Notes under the pieces: model-generated
What the model was told of the DNA's origin: nothing
What the model saw: only the letters and a program-made list of their open reading frames with translations
Databases searched by the model: none
Program-made: the position numbers and the translations under genes
Origin: Herbidospora solisilvae
GTDB lineage: Bacteria > Actinomycetota > Actinomycetes > Streptosporangiales > Streptosporangiaceae
NCBI RefSeq assembly: GCF_009901565.1
Contig: NZ_WXEW01000006.1
Span: 434,001 to 498,000 of the forward strand
Direction of reading: 5' to 3'
DNA length: 64,000 nucleotides
Shown: positions 22,254 through 33,632 of the stretch, in pieces
Numbering within the stretch: position 1 is the first letter of the stretch
Layout of the letters: every line of letters starts with the position of its first letter

Positions 22254-24131
22254 TCATGGCGCGAGCGCGCCGAAGAACGACCCGGCCACGGCGGGGGCGG
22301 CACCGGGCACGCCGGTCTCGACCATGACGGCGATGGCGATGTCGCCCTGCCAGCCGACGAACCAGGAAAGCTGGCGGCGCTGCTTCTTCTCGGTGAAGCC
22401 GACGTGGGAGGCGACGCCGTAGACCTCGGCCCCGGCGACCGAGGCGGCCTTGGCGGAGCCGCTGGTCACTCCGGCCCGCATGAGGGTGCGGAGCGTGGCG
22501 ACGCGCCCGGGGTCGAGGTTGACCGGCTTGGGCGGGGCGGCGGGGGTGACGACCTCGGAGCTGACGTCGGGCAGGGCGGGGCTGCTGACGAGGACGGGCG
22601 GGCGCCAGGTGCCCGACTGGACGGCCGCGGCGACCAGGGCCATCGCGAGGGGGCTGACCTGGACGCTGGTGCCGGCGATGACCTTGGCACGGGTGGCGTC
22701 GGTGGCGGGGGCGGGGACGTGGCCGCTGTGGCCGGGGAGTGGAAGGGTCCAGTCGGCGCCGATGCCGAACTGCTGGGCGCTGAGGAGCAGGTCGTCGCTC
22801 TTGACCATGCGGGCCAGGGAGGCCAGGGCGGTGACGCAGCCGTGGGCGAAGTCGGCCTCGAAGGTGGGGGCGGCGGCGGTGACGCCGACCTGCTGGAAGC
22901 GGGCGCCGCCCACGGTACGGTCGGCGGTGCAGGGGATCTTCGCCTGGGTGTCGAGGTCGTTCTTGAGCAGCGCGTCGGTGGAGACGATGGAGAACGCCGT
23001 GCCGGGCGGGAACTTGCCGGCGAGGGCGTCTTTCTGCTGGTGGAGGCCCTTGGTCGCGATGGCGCGGATCTCACCGGTGGAGGCCTGGACGGCCACCAGC
23101 GCGGCCGGCTGGGAACCGGCGACGGCCAGGTCGGCGGCCTGCTGCATGGCGGTGTCGAGGGTGGTGCGGACCGGGGTGTTCTTGCGGCCGGGCCACGACT
23201 TGAGCTCCTTGACCTGCTCCCACGTCTTGGTGTCGAGGATGACGACACGGGTCTCGGTGGAGCCGGTGAGCTGGTCCTGGTAGGCCTTCTGGAGGCCGTC
23301 GCGGCCGACGGTGTCACCGGCCCGCTGGGGGCCGCCGAGCTGCTGCTCGCTCTCGGGGGTGACGGCGTTGACGCGGCCGACGATCTGGGCGGGCGACTTG
23401 GGGGCGACCGGCGGGTGGACCTCGGCGATGGTGAGACCGGTGATCGCCTTGAGCTTGGGGGCCAGCTCGCGGTACTTGTTCGGGCCGAAGGTGGCGAGCT
23501 GGACCGCGTCGGTCGGCGGAGCCGACAGGATGCGGCTGAGCAGGCGGTCCTGCGCGAACCCGGTGATCTTGGAGAGCTCCTCGCAGACCTTGGCCGGGTC
23601 GGTCAGGTTGGCGGGGATCACTTGGGCGACGAACTGGGTGTCGTCTTCCTGGAGGGTGTCGCCGTTGCGGTCGATGATCGGCTGGCGGCCCTCGGGGTCG
23701 ATCTTCACGGCGAGCCGCTGGCCCTCGTGGAGGTCGGGGTGGACGACCTCGGGCGACCAGTGCACCTTCCACCGGCCGTCGATCAGCCGCAGCGGGAGCA
23801 CGCTGTCGTACTCCCACAGCGGGTTGTTCTCGCCCAGGTTGACCTCGGCGGAGAAGTCGGCCGACGCCGTGTCGCCCTCGCGGTTGATGGTGCCGAGCGC
23901 GAAGCGGATCGAGGCGGCGTCGAGGTGGAGGCTGGCGTCGCCGAGCGCCTTCACCACGGTGGCGGGGTCGGCGTCGGCCCGGCGGGCGGCCATCTCGTAG
24001 TCGCCGGTCTGCCAGCCGACGAGAAAGTCGCGGATCGCCTCGTGGGGGGACGGCTCCTCGAAGCAGGCGGTCAGGCCGGGCGCCAGAAGCGCCAGCGTGA
24101 GCGCCAACCGAAGGGGACGACGGGCGGTCAC
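22254..24131 (-). CDS. Penicillin-binding-protein-like lipoprotein with lost catalytic motifs
   Basis: A 625-residue protein. The signal ends in the lipobox LTAC (Cys23). Residues about 27-135 are an NTF2-like MecA_N domain, about 140-300 a dimerisation-type domain, and about 330-620 a class B transpeptidase fold. The active-site SxxK is TAFS (378-381, in PPGTAFSIV), SxN is GCV (431-433, in AHGCVTAL), and KTG is VAG (in SVAGAEVYG). All three penicillin-binding motifs are therefore replaced, so acyl-enzyme chemistry is not expected. The fold is otherwise complete, suggesting a structural or regulatory role in peptidoglycan synthesis. It ends near tmRNA and starts 3 bases from smpB's stop. Confidence 0.85.
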   Translation of the reverse strand: MTARRPLRLALTLALLAPGLTACFEEPSPHEAIRDFLVGWQTGDYEMAARRADADPATVVKALGDASLHLDAASIRFALGTINREGDTASADFSAEVNLGENNPLWEYDSVLPLRLIDGRWKVHWSPEVVHPDLHEGQRLAVKIDPEGRQPIIDRNGDTLQEDDTQFVAQVIPANLTDPAKVCEELSKITGFAQDRLLSRILSAPPTDAVQLATFGPNKYRELAPKLKAITGLTIAEVHPPVAPKSPAQIVGRVNAVTPESEQQLGGPQRAGDTVGRDGLQKAYQDQLTGSTETRVVILDTKTWEQVKELKSWPGRKNTPVRTTLDTAMQQAADLAVAGSQPAALVAVQASTGEIRAIATKGLHQQKDALAGKFPPGTAFSIVSTDALLKNDLDTQAKIPCTADRTVGGARFQQVGVTAAAPTFEADFAHGCVTALASLARMVKSDDLLLSAQQFGIGADWTLPLPGHSGHVPAPATDATRAKVIAGTSVQVSPLAMALVAAAVQSGTWRPPVLVSSPALPDVSSEVVTPAAPPKPVNLDPGRVATLRTLMRAGVTSGSAKAASVAGAEVYGVASHVGFTEKKQRRQLSWFVGWQGDIAIAVMVETGVPGAAPAVAGSFFGALAP

Positions 24132-24134
24132 GGC

Positions 24135-24617
24135 CTAGCGGCCCCCTTTGCGCCGGATCGCGCTCGACATGGCCCGCTGCATATCCCGGTTGTCCTGCTT
24201 CTCACGGAGGGTCTGGCGCTTGTCGTAGTCCTTCTTACCGCGGGCGATGCCGACCTCGATCTTGGCCCGGCCGTCTTTGAAGTAGAGGGCCAGGGGGATC
24301 AGGGTGAGGCCCTTCTCCTTCAGCGTCGCGTGGATCTTGCCGATCTCCTTGCGGTGCAGGAGCAGCTTGCGCTTGCGCTTGGAGGCGTGGTTCGTCCAGG
24401 TGCCCTGGGCGTATTCGGGGATGTGGACGTTGTAGAGCCACGCCTCGTCCTCCTCGACGGCGGCGAAGCCGTCGGTGAGGTTGGCGCGGCCCTCGCGCAG
24501 TGACTTCACCTCGGTGCCGGTCAGGACCAGACCGGCCTCGTAGGTGTCTTCGATGAAGTATTCGTGACGGGCACGTTTGTTCTGGGCGATGACCTTGCGC
24601 CCGGTCTCACGAGGCAT
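24135..24617 (-). CDS. smpB: SsrA-binding protein SmpB
   Basis: A 160-residue SmpB of standard length. It has [22 protein letters not shown] (split) at the N-terminus, [14 protein letters not shown], and the C-terminal basic tail beginning [15 protein letters not shown], which enters the empty mRNA channel of the ribosome. It binds the tRNA-like domain of tmRNA and is required for trans-translation. The gene sits about 2 kb from ssrA, in the common actinobacterial order prfB-ftsE-ftsX-smpB-ssrA. Confidence 0.97.
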   Translation of the reverse strand: MPRETGRKVIAQNKRARHEYFIEDTYEAGLVLTGTEVKSLREGRANLTDGFAAVEEDEAWLYNVHIPEYAQGTWTNHASKRKRKLLLHRKEIGKIHATLKEKGLTLIPLALYFKDGRAKIEVGIARGKKDYDKRQTLREKQDNRDMQRAMSSAIRRKGGR

Positions 24618-24640
24618 GGCAAGAGCCTACCGGCGGCTCG

Positions 24641-25540
24641 TCACACCCGCAGATAGCGGCGGAGCGTGATGAACGAGGCGAGGATACAGATGATCACGCC
24701 GATGGCCATCGTGCCGGAGATGATCCCGGCGACGGTGTTCCAGCCGAGGGCCTCCGGGATGAAGTTCTGGATGCTGTCGAAGATCAGCAGCTTGCTGGTG
24801 ATCAGCATGACGGCGGCCAGGACACCGCCGATCAGGCCGGCGATGACACCCTCGAGGACGAACGGCAACTGGATGTAGACGTTGGAGGCGCCCACCAGCC
24901 GCATGATGCCGGTCTCGCGGCGGCGGTTGAAGGCCGACAGCCGGACCGTGTTGCCGATCAGCAGGGTGGCGGCGAAGACCATCGCGAAGGCGACCGACAG
25001 GGCCATCCACTGGAGCTTGTCCATGAAGCCGAAGTAGCTGTCGAGCAGCTGGCGCTGGTTGACGATGTTGGAGACGCCGGCCTGGCCGGTCAGCTCCTCG
25101 GTCACCGCCGCCGACTGGTCGGGGTCCCCCAGCTTGACCCGGAACGACTCCGGCATGTCCTCGACCTTGAGGAAGGAGGCGAACACGTTGTTCGACTGGT
25201 TGTCGAGGAAGTTCTTGTAGGCCGTGGCGGAGTCTTCGAAGATCACCTCTTCGACCTGCGGCATGCCCTTGATGACGGCCTCGAGAGCCGTCTTCTGCTC
25301 CTCGGAGATGCCCTTCTTGTCCGTGCACGGCTCGAAGGGGGAGTTCTCCTTGCACAGGTAGACCGAGAGCTCGACCTTGTCGGACCAGTAGCTGGTCATG
25401 CTCGAGACCTGTGAGTTGATCATCAGCCCGATGCCGAGCAGCGCCATGCCGACGGCAACGGTCACGATGACCGCGATGGTCATCGTGAGGTTGCGACGGA
25501 GGCCGATCCAGACCTCGGAGAAGATGAAATTCGCCCGCAT
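24641..25540 (-). CDS. ftsX: Cell division ABC transporter permease FtsX
   Basis: A 299-residue protein with four membrane helices: one near residues 18-40 (TMTIAVIVTVAVGMALLGIG), then three in the last 130 residues. A large extracellular loop (about 42-170) activates cell-wall hydrolases in studied homologues. The loop holds a CKENSPFEPC pair that may form a disulfide. With FtsE it couples ATP hydrolysis to peptidoglycan hydrolysis at division or growth. The ATG is 9 bases from the ftsE stop, so they form an operon. Confidence 0.96.
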   Translation of the reverse strand: MRANFIFSEVWIGLRRNLTMTIAVIVTVAVGMALLGIGLMINSQVSSMTSYWSDKVELSVYLCKENSPFEPCTDKKGISEEQKTALEAVIKGMPQVEEVIFEDSATAYKNFLDNQSNNVFASFLKVEDMPESFRVKLGDPDQSAAVTEELTGQAGVSNIVNQRQLLDSYFGFMDKLQWMALSVAFAMVFAATLLIGNTVRLSAFNRRRETGIMRLVGASNVYIQLPFVLEGVIAGLIGGVLAAVMLITSKLLIFDSIQNFIPEALGWNTVAGIISGTMAIGVIICILASFITLRRYLRV

Positions 25541-25549
25541 GCTTCCTTC

Positions 25550-26239
25550 TTAGTAAGCCTGGCCGTAGACACCCCGCGACTGGTCGCGGACGATCTTGCC
25601 ATCCTCCAGCTCCACCACACGCTTGCGCATGGAGTCCACGATGGCGGCGTCGTGCGTCGCCATGAGGACGGTGGTGCCGGTCCTGTTGATGCGGTCGAGC
25701 ACCTTCATGATGCCGATGCTCGTCGCGGGGTCGATGTTTCCCGTCGGCTCGTCGGCCAGCAGGATCATCGGTCGGTTGACGAAGGCCCGCGCCATGGCCA
25801 CCCGCTGCTGCTCGCCGCCCGACAGCTCGTCGGGCATGCGGTGGGCCTTACCTTCGAGGCCGACCAGCTCGATGACCTCGGGGACGACCTTGCGGATGAA
25901 ACGGCGCGGCTTGCCGATGACCTCAAGGGCGAACGCCACGTTCTCGTAGACGTTCTTGTTGGGCAGCAGCCGGAAGTCCTGGAAGACGCATCCGATGCGG
26001 CGCCGGAGGTGGGGCACCTTGAAGTTGGACAGCTTGGAGAGGTCCTTGCCGGCGACGTGGATCGCGCCGGAGTTGGGCCGCTCCTCTTTGAGGACCAGGC
26101 GGAGGAACGTCGACTTTCCCGAACCCGACGGCCCCACGAGGAACACGAACTCGCCCTTGTCGACATCGACCGAGACATGGTCGAGCGCGGGGCGATTCTG
26201 GTTCACATAGACCTTGGTGACATTATCGAAATGGATCAC
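25550..26239 (-). CDS. ftsE: Cell division ATP-binding protein FtsE
   Basis: A 229-residue ABC ATPase. Walker A is GPSGSGKST (37-45), the signature is LSGGEQQR, Walker B is ILLADEPTG and the switch His lies in MATHDAAIV. It starts [10 protein letters not shown], the normal FtsE opening. It sits on the cytoplasmic face of the membrane with FtsX. The divergent small zinc-ribbon gene starts 170 bases away; this gap should hold the ftsEX promoter. Confidence 0.96.
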   Translation of the reverse strand: MIHFDNVTKVYVNQNRPALDHVSVDVDKGEFVFLVGPSGSGKSTFLRLVLKEERPNSGAIHVAGKDLSKLSNFKVPHLRRRIGCVFQDFRLLPNKNVYENVAFALEVIGKPRRFIRKVVPEVIELVGLEGKAHRMPDELSGGEQQRVAMARAFVNRPMILLADEPTGNIDPATSIGIMKVLDRINRTGTTVLMATHDAAIVDSMRKRVVELEDGKIVRDQSRGVYGQAY

Positions 26240-26409
26240 GGGCGCATCACGGCATGCCAGTCTAGGGGGCGGGGGACATCCATACCGGAGTGCGCCGGTC
26301 TCTTTGCTCCAGATCGACTTCCGGTTGGACCAGAGCTCAGTCTAGGGGTAACACTGGCATGGAACGTCCATAACGGAAACAAAACGATTAGGGCATAGGT
26401 AAAGGGCCG

Positions 26410-26595
26410 ATGAGCTGCGAACACTTGGTATGCGCCGCGTGCGCCGCACCTGTGGTGGAGGGTCGCTGCCCCTCCTGCCGTGCCGCCAGGGAGAAGATGC
26501 ACCAGCACGGATTCCTGGGATTGCCACCTCTTCTGGTGGCCCTTGTGATAGTGCTCGCCCTCGCCCTGACGGCGCTGAAGGTCGCCTACAGCTGA
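26410..26595 (+). CDS. Small zinc-ribbon-like single-pass membrane protein
   Basis: A 61-residue protein with five Cys near the N-terminus (C3, C8, C11, C20, C23), of which CAAC and CPSC are knuckle-type pairs suited to bind one zinc. One membrane helix follows (about 37-58, LPPLLVALVIVLALALTALK). A gene of this kind is often found beside prfB and ftsE in Streptosporangiales and Streptomyces; no function is known to me. It stops one base before the end of prfB on the other strand. Confidence 0.75.
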   Translation: MSCEHLVCAACAAPVVEGRCPSCRAAREKMHQHGFLGLPPLLVALVIVLALALTALKVAYS

Positions 26596-26596
26596 C

Positions 26597-27712
<1,116 letters not shown>

Positions 27713-27784
27713 GTTTCTAAAGGGTACGCGAACACCGGACCGACTCAGGTACGGTCCCTTTTGCACAAGGGAGGGGGATTCACC

Positions 27785-28792
27785 ATGCGCCGAGCGCTGA
27801 TCCTTCCCCTGGCGATCTCGCTGCTGGCGGCGTGCACGACCAAGAGCCCGGCGCCCAGGCCGAGCCCGGTCGCGGCCACCACGAAGCCCTCCCCCAGCCC
27901 GGCCCCGCCCGCCCTCACCCTCGACGAGGCGGCCAGGGCGGCCGACGTCTTCCTCGGCGCCGACGACGTGATCAGGAGCATGGGCGACGGCCGGATGGCC
28001 CTCGACCGGGCCAGAGACGGCCAGGACCCGCTCGTGCTGGCCGAATATCGGTCATCCGAAAACAGGCCCATCCGATACTCCTGGGGACCGCGCAGACTGA
28101 TCGTGCCGCGCCTGCAGAAGGGGGTCACGCCGTGGTTCGCGGCGGTGGCCGAGCGGCGCCACGGCAAGGTGAAGCAGACCGCGATCATGACGTTCATGAA
28201 GGAGGGCGAGTTCTGGCAGCGCGGGCTCACCACCCTGCTGAACAGCGGCGCGGTCCTGCCCGAGATCGCCGAGGACGCCGAGGGCTACGCCGTCTCCCTC
28301 GACGCCCGCGACCAGTCGATCGCGATCAGCCCCAACCTGCTGGGCCCCCTTCACGCGACCGTCGCCGAGGAGGGCCCCGACGGGTTCACCTCCGACCTGA
28401 TCGAAGAGGGCCCGCTGACCAAGGGCTTCTACGACGACATCCGCGCGCAGGAGTCCGTCTACCTGAGCCGGGGCTTCGACTACATCTCGATCTTCGCCGC
28501 CGCCGCGTCCTACCCGGTGCAGGCGGTCCGCACCGCCGACGGGGGCGGCCTGGTCTTCTACACGCTGACCCGGACCACCACCTACATCCCGGAGGTCCTC
28601 TTCGCCGAGGGGTCGAGCCTGCCGATCCCCGACGACGCCAAGTGGGACCTGACCAACCCCATGATCGTCAGAGACCGGCGGATCCAGGAGACCCAGCAGT
28701 TCCTGGCGCTGGTCCCGCCCCGCACCTCAAGGGCGCGGGCCGAGATCATCGCCTACGACGGCCGGATCACCCAGGCCAGCGCTACGGAGTAG
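27785..28792 (+). CDS. Lipoprotein of unknown function
   Basis: A 335-residue protein with a lipoprotein signal ending LLAAC (Cys17), a Pro/Ser linker to about residue 45, then an exported domain of about 285 residues with [40 protein letters not shown] and [18 protein letters not shown] do not recognise the domain; similar lipoproteins are common in Streptosporangiales. ATG follows GGGAGGGGG by about 7 bases. Its last 11 bases overlap the end of the glutamate dehydrogenase gene on the other strand. Confidence 0.8.
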   Translation: MRRALILPLAISLLAACTTKSPAPRPSPVAATTKPSPSPAPPALTLDEAARAADVFLGADDVIRSMGDGRMALDRARDGQDPLVLAEYRSSENRPIRYSWGPRRLIVPRLQKGVTPWFAAVAERRHGKVKQTAIMTFMKEGEFWQRGLTTLLNSGAVLPEIAEDAEGYAVSLDARDQSIAISPNLLGPLHATVAEEGPDGFTSDLIEEGPLTKGFYDDIRAQESVYLSRGFDYISIFAAAASYPVQAVRTADGGGLVFYTLTRTTTYIPEVLFAEGSSLPIPDDAKWDLTNPMIVRDRRIQETQQFLALVPPRTSRARAEIIAYDGRITQASATE

Positions 28793-31700
28793 CGCGCGGC
28801 AGGCCGCTGGTGGCGACCAGGGTCCTGATCGCGCGCAGCGCCACCGACAGGGTCGCCAGGTCGAAGACGTCGCTCTCCCAGATCTCCGACAGGGTCTGCC
28901 GCGACCGGGTCACCGCCGCCTCGTTGGCCTCCGACCAGCGGGCCAGCCGCTCCTCGGGCGCCTCGCCCGGCTTGCTGTGCACCAGCACGTCGTGGGTGAG
29001 GCTGGCGTGGGCGGCGTAGAGGTCGTCGCGGAGCGCCGAGCGGGCCATCGTGTTCCACCGGCTGTCGCGCGGCAGCGCGATCACGCGTTCACGCAGGCGG
29101 GCGAGCTGGACGCGGTCGGCCAGGTCGAAGTAGACCTCGGCCACCTCGCTGACCGGCCGGTCGGTGGCGACCGCGATCTCGACCAGGTCGAAGGTCGAGT
29201 AGGCCGGCACCATCGCGGCCACCCGCTCGGCCAGCTCGTCGGGCACGCCGCGGCCGATGAAGTGGTCGCGGCGCTCCTCGAAGGCGGTCAGGTCGGGACC
29301 GGTCAGGAGCTTGGGCAGGTTCGGCAGCAGGGCGGCGCCGTCGGCGAAGAACCGGGCCGAGGCGGCCAGGTCGAGCGGCGGGCGGCGGTTGTTGAGCAAC
29401 CAGCGGGTGCCGCGCTCCGACAACTTGCGGCCTTCGAGCAGCATGGCGAGCTGGGTGTCGACGCCGACCCGGTTCTCCAGGCCCTCGACCTGGCGGCGGA
29501 ACGCGGGCAGGTCGAAGACCTGCCGGGTCACCAGGTAGGCCCGCGCGATGTCGGGCGTGGAGACGCCCAGCTCCTCGTGGAACCGGAAGACGAAGCTGGT
29601 GCCGCCGTTGTTGACCAGGTCGTTGGTGACGCCGGTGGTGATGATCTCCCGCCGCAGCGGGTGACCGTCCATGAAGGTCTGGTACGACTCCCGCAACGCC
29701 GACGGGAAGTAGGAGATCAGCCATTCGCGCAGCGCCGGGTCGTCGGGCAGGTCGCTGGCGAGCACCTCCTGGTCGACCACCAGCTTGGTGTAGGCCAGCA
29801 GCACCGAGAACTCCGGCGCGGTCAGCCCGAGCCCGGCCTGGCGGCGTTCGGCCAGCACCTTGTCGGAGGGCAGGAACTCCAGCGCCCGGTTGAGCTGCCC
29901 CTGCCGCTCCAGCCGCCGCAGGTAGCGGGTGTGGATGTGCAGCATCTCGGCGGCCTGCTTGCGGGCCGCGGCGAGCACCACGTTCTGGGCGTGGTTGTCG
30001 CGCAGCACCAGGTCGCCGACCTCGCCGGTCATCTGGGCCAGCAGCCCGTTGCGCTGCTTCTCGGTCAGGTCGCCCTCGCGGACCGCCTCGTCGAGGAGGA
30101 TCTTGATGTTGACCTCGTGGTCGGAGGTGTCGACCCCGGCCGAGTTGTCGATGAAGTCGGTGTTGACCAGGCCGCCGCGCAGCGCGAACTCGATGCGGGC
30201 GAGCTGGGTGAAGCCGAGGTTGCCGCCCTCGCCGATGACCTTGCAGCGCAGGTCGGCCGCGTTGACCCGCAGCCCGTCGTTGGCCTTGTCGCCGACGTCG
30301 GCGTTCGACTCGGCGGCGGCCTTGACGTAGGTGCCGATGCCGCCGTTCCACAGCAGGTCGACCGGGGCCCGGAGGATGGCGCTGATCAGGTCGTTCGGAG
30401 CCAGTGAGCTGACGGCGGCGTCGATGCCGAGCGCGCTCCGCATCTGCGGGGAGACCGGGATCGACTTGGCGGTACGCGGCCACACCCCGCCCCCGGTGGA
30501 GATCAGGTCGCGGTCGTAGTCGTCCCACGAGCTGCGCGGCAGGGCGAACAGGCGCTCGCGTTCGGCGAAGCCGCGGGCGGCGTCGGGGTCGGGGTCGACG
30601 AAGACGTGACGGTGGTCGAAGGCGGCCACCAGGCGGATGTGCCGCGAGAGCAGCATGCCGTTGCCGAACACGTCGCCCGACATGTCGCCGATGCCGGCGA
30701 CGGTGAAGTCGGTGGTCTGGGTGTCGACCCCGAGGGTGCGGAAGTGGTACTTGACCGACTCCCACGCGCCCCGGGCGGTGATGCCCATGGCCTTGTGGTC
30801 GTAGCCGACCGAGCCGCCGGAGGCGAACGCGTCGCCCAGCCAGAAGCCGTAGTCCTTGGCCACGCCGTTGGCGATGTCGGAGAACGTCGCGGTGCCCTTG
30901 TCGGCGGCCACCACGAGGTAGGTGTCGTCGCCGTCGTGGCGCACCACGTCGGCGGGCGGCACGACCTCGCCGTGGACCAGGTTGTCGGTCACGTCGAGCA
31001 GTCCGGAGATGAACTGCCGGTAGCAGGCGATGCCCTCGGCGAGGAACTCCTCGCGGCCGCCCTGCGGCGGGTGCTTGACGACGAAGCCGCCCTTCGACCC
31101 GGTCGGCACGATCACGGTGTTCTTCACCATCTGCGCCTTGACCAGGCCGAGGATCTCGGTCCGGAAGTCCTCCATGCGGTCGGACCAGCGCAGCCCTCCT
31201 CGGGCCACCTTGCCGAAGCGCAGGTGCACGCCCTCGACGCGCCGTCCGTACACGAAGATCTCGAACTTGGGCCTCGGGAGGGGCAGCACGCTGATCGCCT
31301 GAGGGTCGAACTTCAGTGAGGTGTACGGCTTGCGCCGGCCCTCGGCGTCGTGCTGGAAGAAGTTGGTGCGCAGCGTCGCGCTGACGCATTCGAGGTAGGC
31401 CCGCAGGATGCGGTCCTCGTCGAGCGAGGCGACCTCGTCGAGGGAGGCCAGCACCTCCTCGCGCAGCGCGGCCGACATGTCCTCGCGGGAGGTCTCCGGC
31501 AGGCGCGGGTCGAGCCGGGCCTCGAACAGGCGCACCAGCAGACGGGCCAGCCGCAGGTTCCCGAGCAGCGTCTTCTCGATGTAGTCCTGTGAGAAGGTGG
31601 CCCCGGCCTGGCGCAGGTACTTGGCGTAGGCGCGCAGCACCTCGGCCTGCTCCCAGGTCATGCCGGCGGCGAGCACGAGCGCGTTGAAGCCGTCGTTCTC

Positions 31701-33632
31701 GACCTGGCCCTTCCACAGGGCGGCGAAGGCGTCCTGGAACAGGCGCTTGAAGTCGTCGGCGGGCAGCTCCGCCGACCGGGTGTAGCGCAGCCCGAAGTCG
31801 TAGATCCAGGCGTCCTTGGTGCGCGGGTCGTTGTCGCGGTCGACCTGGTAGGGCCGCTCGTCCACGACCTCGACGCCCATGCGCGCGAGCAGCGGCAGCA
31901 CGTGGGACAGGGAGATCGCCGCGCCCAGGCGGTAGAGCTTGAACCGCCACTCCCCCTCGGCCGCGTCGAGCGGCTCGTAGAGGTTCATGGCGATGTCGTC
32001 GGCGTCGTCGTCGCTGAGCTGTTCGAGGCGCTTGAGGTCGGCGACGGCGGCGCGGGCCGGGAAGTCGGCCTTGTAGCCCTCGGGGAAGGCGACGCTGTAG
32101 CGGCGGGTCAGGCCCGGCACGTCGGCCTCGTCGCACAGGTCGGCGATGGCGGCGGCGAGGTCGTCCTCCCAGGTGCGGGTGGCGGCGGTGACCTTGGCCT
32201 CCAGGGCGTCGGCGTCGACGCCCTCGGTGGTCAGCGGCACGCCGCGCTCGCCGCGGATGACGACGTGGAGCCGGGCCAGCGCCGACTCGCCGATCATCGC
32301 GCTGTAGTCGAGGGTGTGCCCGCCCAGGGCCTTCATCAGCAGGTCCTGGATCTGCAGACGGACCTTGGTGGTGTAGCGGTCGCGCGGCAGGTAGATCAGG
32401 CAGGAGATGTAGCGGCCGTAGTCGTCGCGGCGCAGGAACAGCTTGACCTGCTTGCGCTCGCGCAGCCGCAGCACGCCGAGGGCGATCGGCACCAGCTCGT
32501 CGGCGGAGATCTGGAACAGCTCCGCGCGCGGGTAGGTCTCCAGGATCTCGATGAGGTCCTTGCCGTCGTGGCTGTCGGGCGTGAGCCCCGCCTTCTCCAG
32601 CACGGCGGCCAGCTTGCGGCGCAGCAGCGGCACCCGGGAGATCGACTCGTTGTAGGCGACGTGGGTGAACAGGCCGAGGAAGCGGCGCTCGCCGACCACC
32701 TCGCCCTCGGGCGAGAAGAGCTTCACCCCGACGTAGTCGAGGTAGGCGGGGCGCGAGACGGTGGCCCGGCTGTTGGCCTTGGTGACGATCAGCACCTGCT
32801 TCTCGCGGGCCTTGGCGCGCAGCTCCGGCGGCATCGCGGCGAAGCTGCCCGAGCCCGCCCGGTCGGGGCGCAGCACGCCGAGGCCGGTGCCCGGCTGGGA
32901 GGTCAGCGTGTCGTCCTCTTCGAGCCGGTATTCGCGGTAGCCGAGGAAGGTGAAGTGGCCGTCGGCCAGCCAGTGGAGCAGCTCCAGGCTGTCTTCTACC
33001 TCGCCGGGGTCGAGCGGCGGCGGGTTGACCGCCAGGTCGTCGGCGGTGGAGACGGCCAGGGCGCGCATCTTGGCCTGGTCTTCGACCGCGCCGCGCACGT
33101 CGTCGAGGACACGCAGCAGGTCGGATTCGAGGAGGCGGCGGGCGACCGGGTCGGTCTGGCGGTCGATCTCGATGTACATCCACGACTCGGCCAGGGTGAG
33201 CCCGGTGACGTCCATCTCGTCGGGCCCGAGGAGCCGGCCGGTCATGTCGCGGCGCACCCGCATCTGGGGGTGGACGATCAGACCGGTGCCGAGGTCGTGC
33301 CGTTCGATCTCGTTGGTGACCGAGTCGACCAGGTAGGGCATGTCGTCGGTGACGATCTGGACCACCGAGTCGCCGAGGTCGCACCCGTGGTCGTCGGGGG
33401 CCTGGGGAAGCACCCGCACCAGCGCCCTGCCCTGCGGCCGGACCGCGGCGAGCCTGCGGTGGGCCAGCGCCGGACCATAGATATCGGCGGGGTCACGGTC
33501 GGCGAGGTCGTCGGGCGGGACGTTGCGGTAGAACTCCCGCAGATAGTCGAGAACGTCGGCGTCGGCGTCGCCGCACGCGGCGGCGGCCGCGCGGAGCAGG
33601 TCGTCGAGTTCCCCGGCCGGATCGAGCGGCAT
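28782..33632 (-). CDS. gdh: NAD-specific glutamate dehydrogenase, large (180 kDa) class
   Basis: A protein of 1616 residues, the length of the L180 class. The N-terminal half has ACT-like regulatory segments (DMPYLVDSVTNEIERHD, FTFLGYREYRLEEDD). The catalytic core near 800-1200 includes KVARGGLRWSDRMEDFRTEI, the glutamate site TGSKGGFVVK, the NAD-domain GDMSGDVFGNGMLLS and EGGNLGFTQLARIEFA. It converts glutamate to 2-oxoglutarate and ammonium with NAD and serves glutamate catabolism. ATG at 33632 is preferred over GTG 12 bases upstream because GAGGA precedes it at normal spacing. Upstream lies a structured noncoding region; its 3' end overlaps the lipoprotein gene. Confidence 0.93.
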   Translation of the reverse strand: MPLDPAGELDDLLRAAAAACGDADADVLDYLREFYRNVPPDDLADRDPADIYGPALAHRRLAAVRPQGRALVRVLPQAPDDHGCDLGDSVVQIVTDDMPYLVDSVTNEIERHDLGTGLIVHPQMRVRRDMTGRLLGPDEMDVTGLTLAESWMYIEIDRQTDPVARRLLESDLLRVLDDVRGAVEDQAKMRALAVSTADDLAVNPPPLDPGEVEDSLELLHWLADGHFTFLGYREYRLEEDDTLTSQPGTGLGVLRPDRAGSGSFAAMPPELRAKAREKQVLIVTKANSRATVSRPAYLDYVGVKLFSPEGEVVGERRFLGLFTHVAYNESISRVPLLRRKLAAVLEKAGLTPDSHDGKDLIEILETYPRAELFQISADELVPIALGVLRLRERKQVKLFLRRDDYGRYISCLIYLPRDRYTTKVRLQIQDLLMKALGGHTLDYSAMIGESALARLHVVIRGERGVPLTTEGVDADALEAKVTAATRTWEDDLAAAIADLCDEADVPGLTRRYSVAFPEGYKADFPARAAVADLKRLEQLSDDDADDIAMNLYEPLDAAEGEWRFKLYRLGAAISLSHVLPLLARMGVEVVDERPYQVDRDNDPRTKDAWIYDFGLRYTRSAELPADDFKRLFQDAFAALWKGQVENDGFNALVLAAGMTWEQAEVLRAYAKYLRQAGATFSQDYIEKTLLGNLRLARLLVRLFEARLDPRLPETSREDMSAALREEVLASLDEVASLDEDRILRAYLECVSATLRTNFFQHDAEGRRKPYTSLKFDPQAISVLPLPRPKFEIFVYGRRVEGVHLRFGKVARGGLRWSDRMEDFRTEILGLVKAQMVKNTVIVPTGSKGGFVVKHPPQGGREEFLAEGIACYRQFISGLLDVTDNLVHGEVVPPADVVRHDGDDTYLVVAADKGTATFSDIANGVAKDYGFWLGDAFASGGSVGYDHKAMGITARGAWESVKYHFRTLGVDTQTTDFTVAGIGDMSGDVFGNGMLLSRHIRLVAAFDHRHVFVDPDPDAARGFAERERLFALPRSSWDDYDRDLISTGGGVWPRTAKSIPVSPQMRSALGIDAAVSSLAPNDLISAILRAPVDLLWNGGIGTYVKAAAESNADVGDKANDGLRVNAADLRCKVIGEGGNLGFTQLARIEFALRGGLVNTDFIDNSAGVDTSDHEVNIKILLDEAVREGDLTEKQRNGLLAQMTGEVGDLVLRDNHAQNVVLAAARKQAAEMLHIHTRYLRRLERQGQLNRALEFLPSDKVLAERRQAGLGLTAPEFSVLLAYTKLVVDQEVLASDLPDDPALREWLISYFPSALRESYQTFMDGHPLRREIITTGVTNDLVNNGGTSFVFRFHEELGVSTPDIARAYLVTRQVFDLPAFRRQVEGLENRVGVDTQLAMLLEGRKLSERGTRWLLNNRRPPLDLAASARFFADGAALLPNLPKLLTGPDLTAFEERRDHFIGRGVPDELAERVAAMVPAYSTFDLVEIAVATDRPVSEVAEVYFDLADRVQLARLRERVIALPRDSRWNTMARSALRDDLYAAHASLTHDVLVHSKPGEAPEERLARWSEANEAAVTRSRQTLSEIWESDVFDLATLSVALRAIRTLVATSGLPRATP

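Noticed and set aside
22170-24503. A 777-codon open frame on the plus strand opposite the PBP-like and smpB genes
   Set aside because: It is a codon-bias shadow: Gly/Asp/Val-rich without domains, and the minus strand holds smpB and a PBP fold.
26240-26409. Repeated CAGTCTAGGGG text between ftsE and the small zinc-ribbon gene
   Set aside because: Two partial copies of about 11 bases do not form a clear operator or promoter; recorded only as a possible regulatory element.
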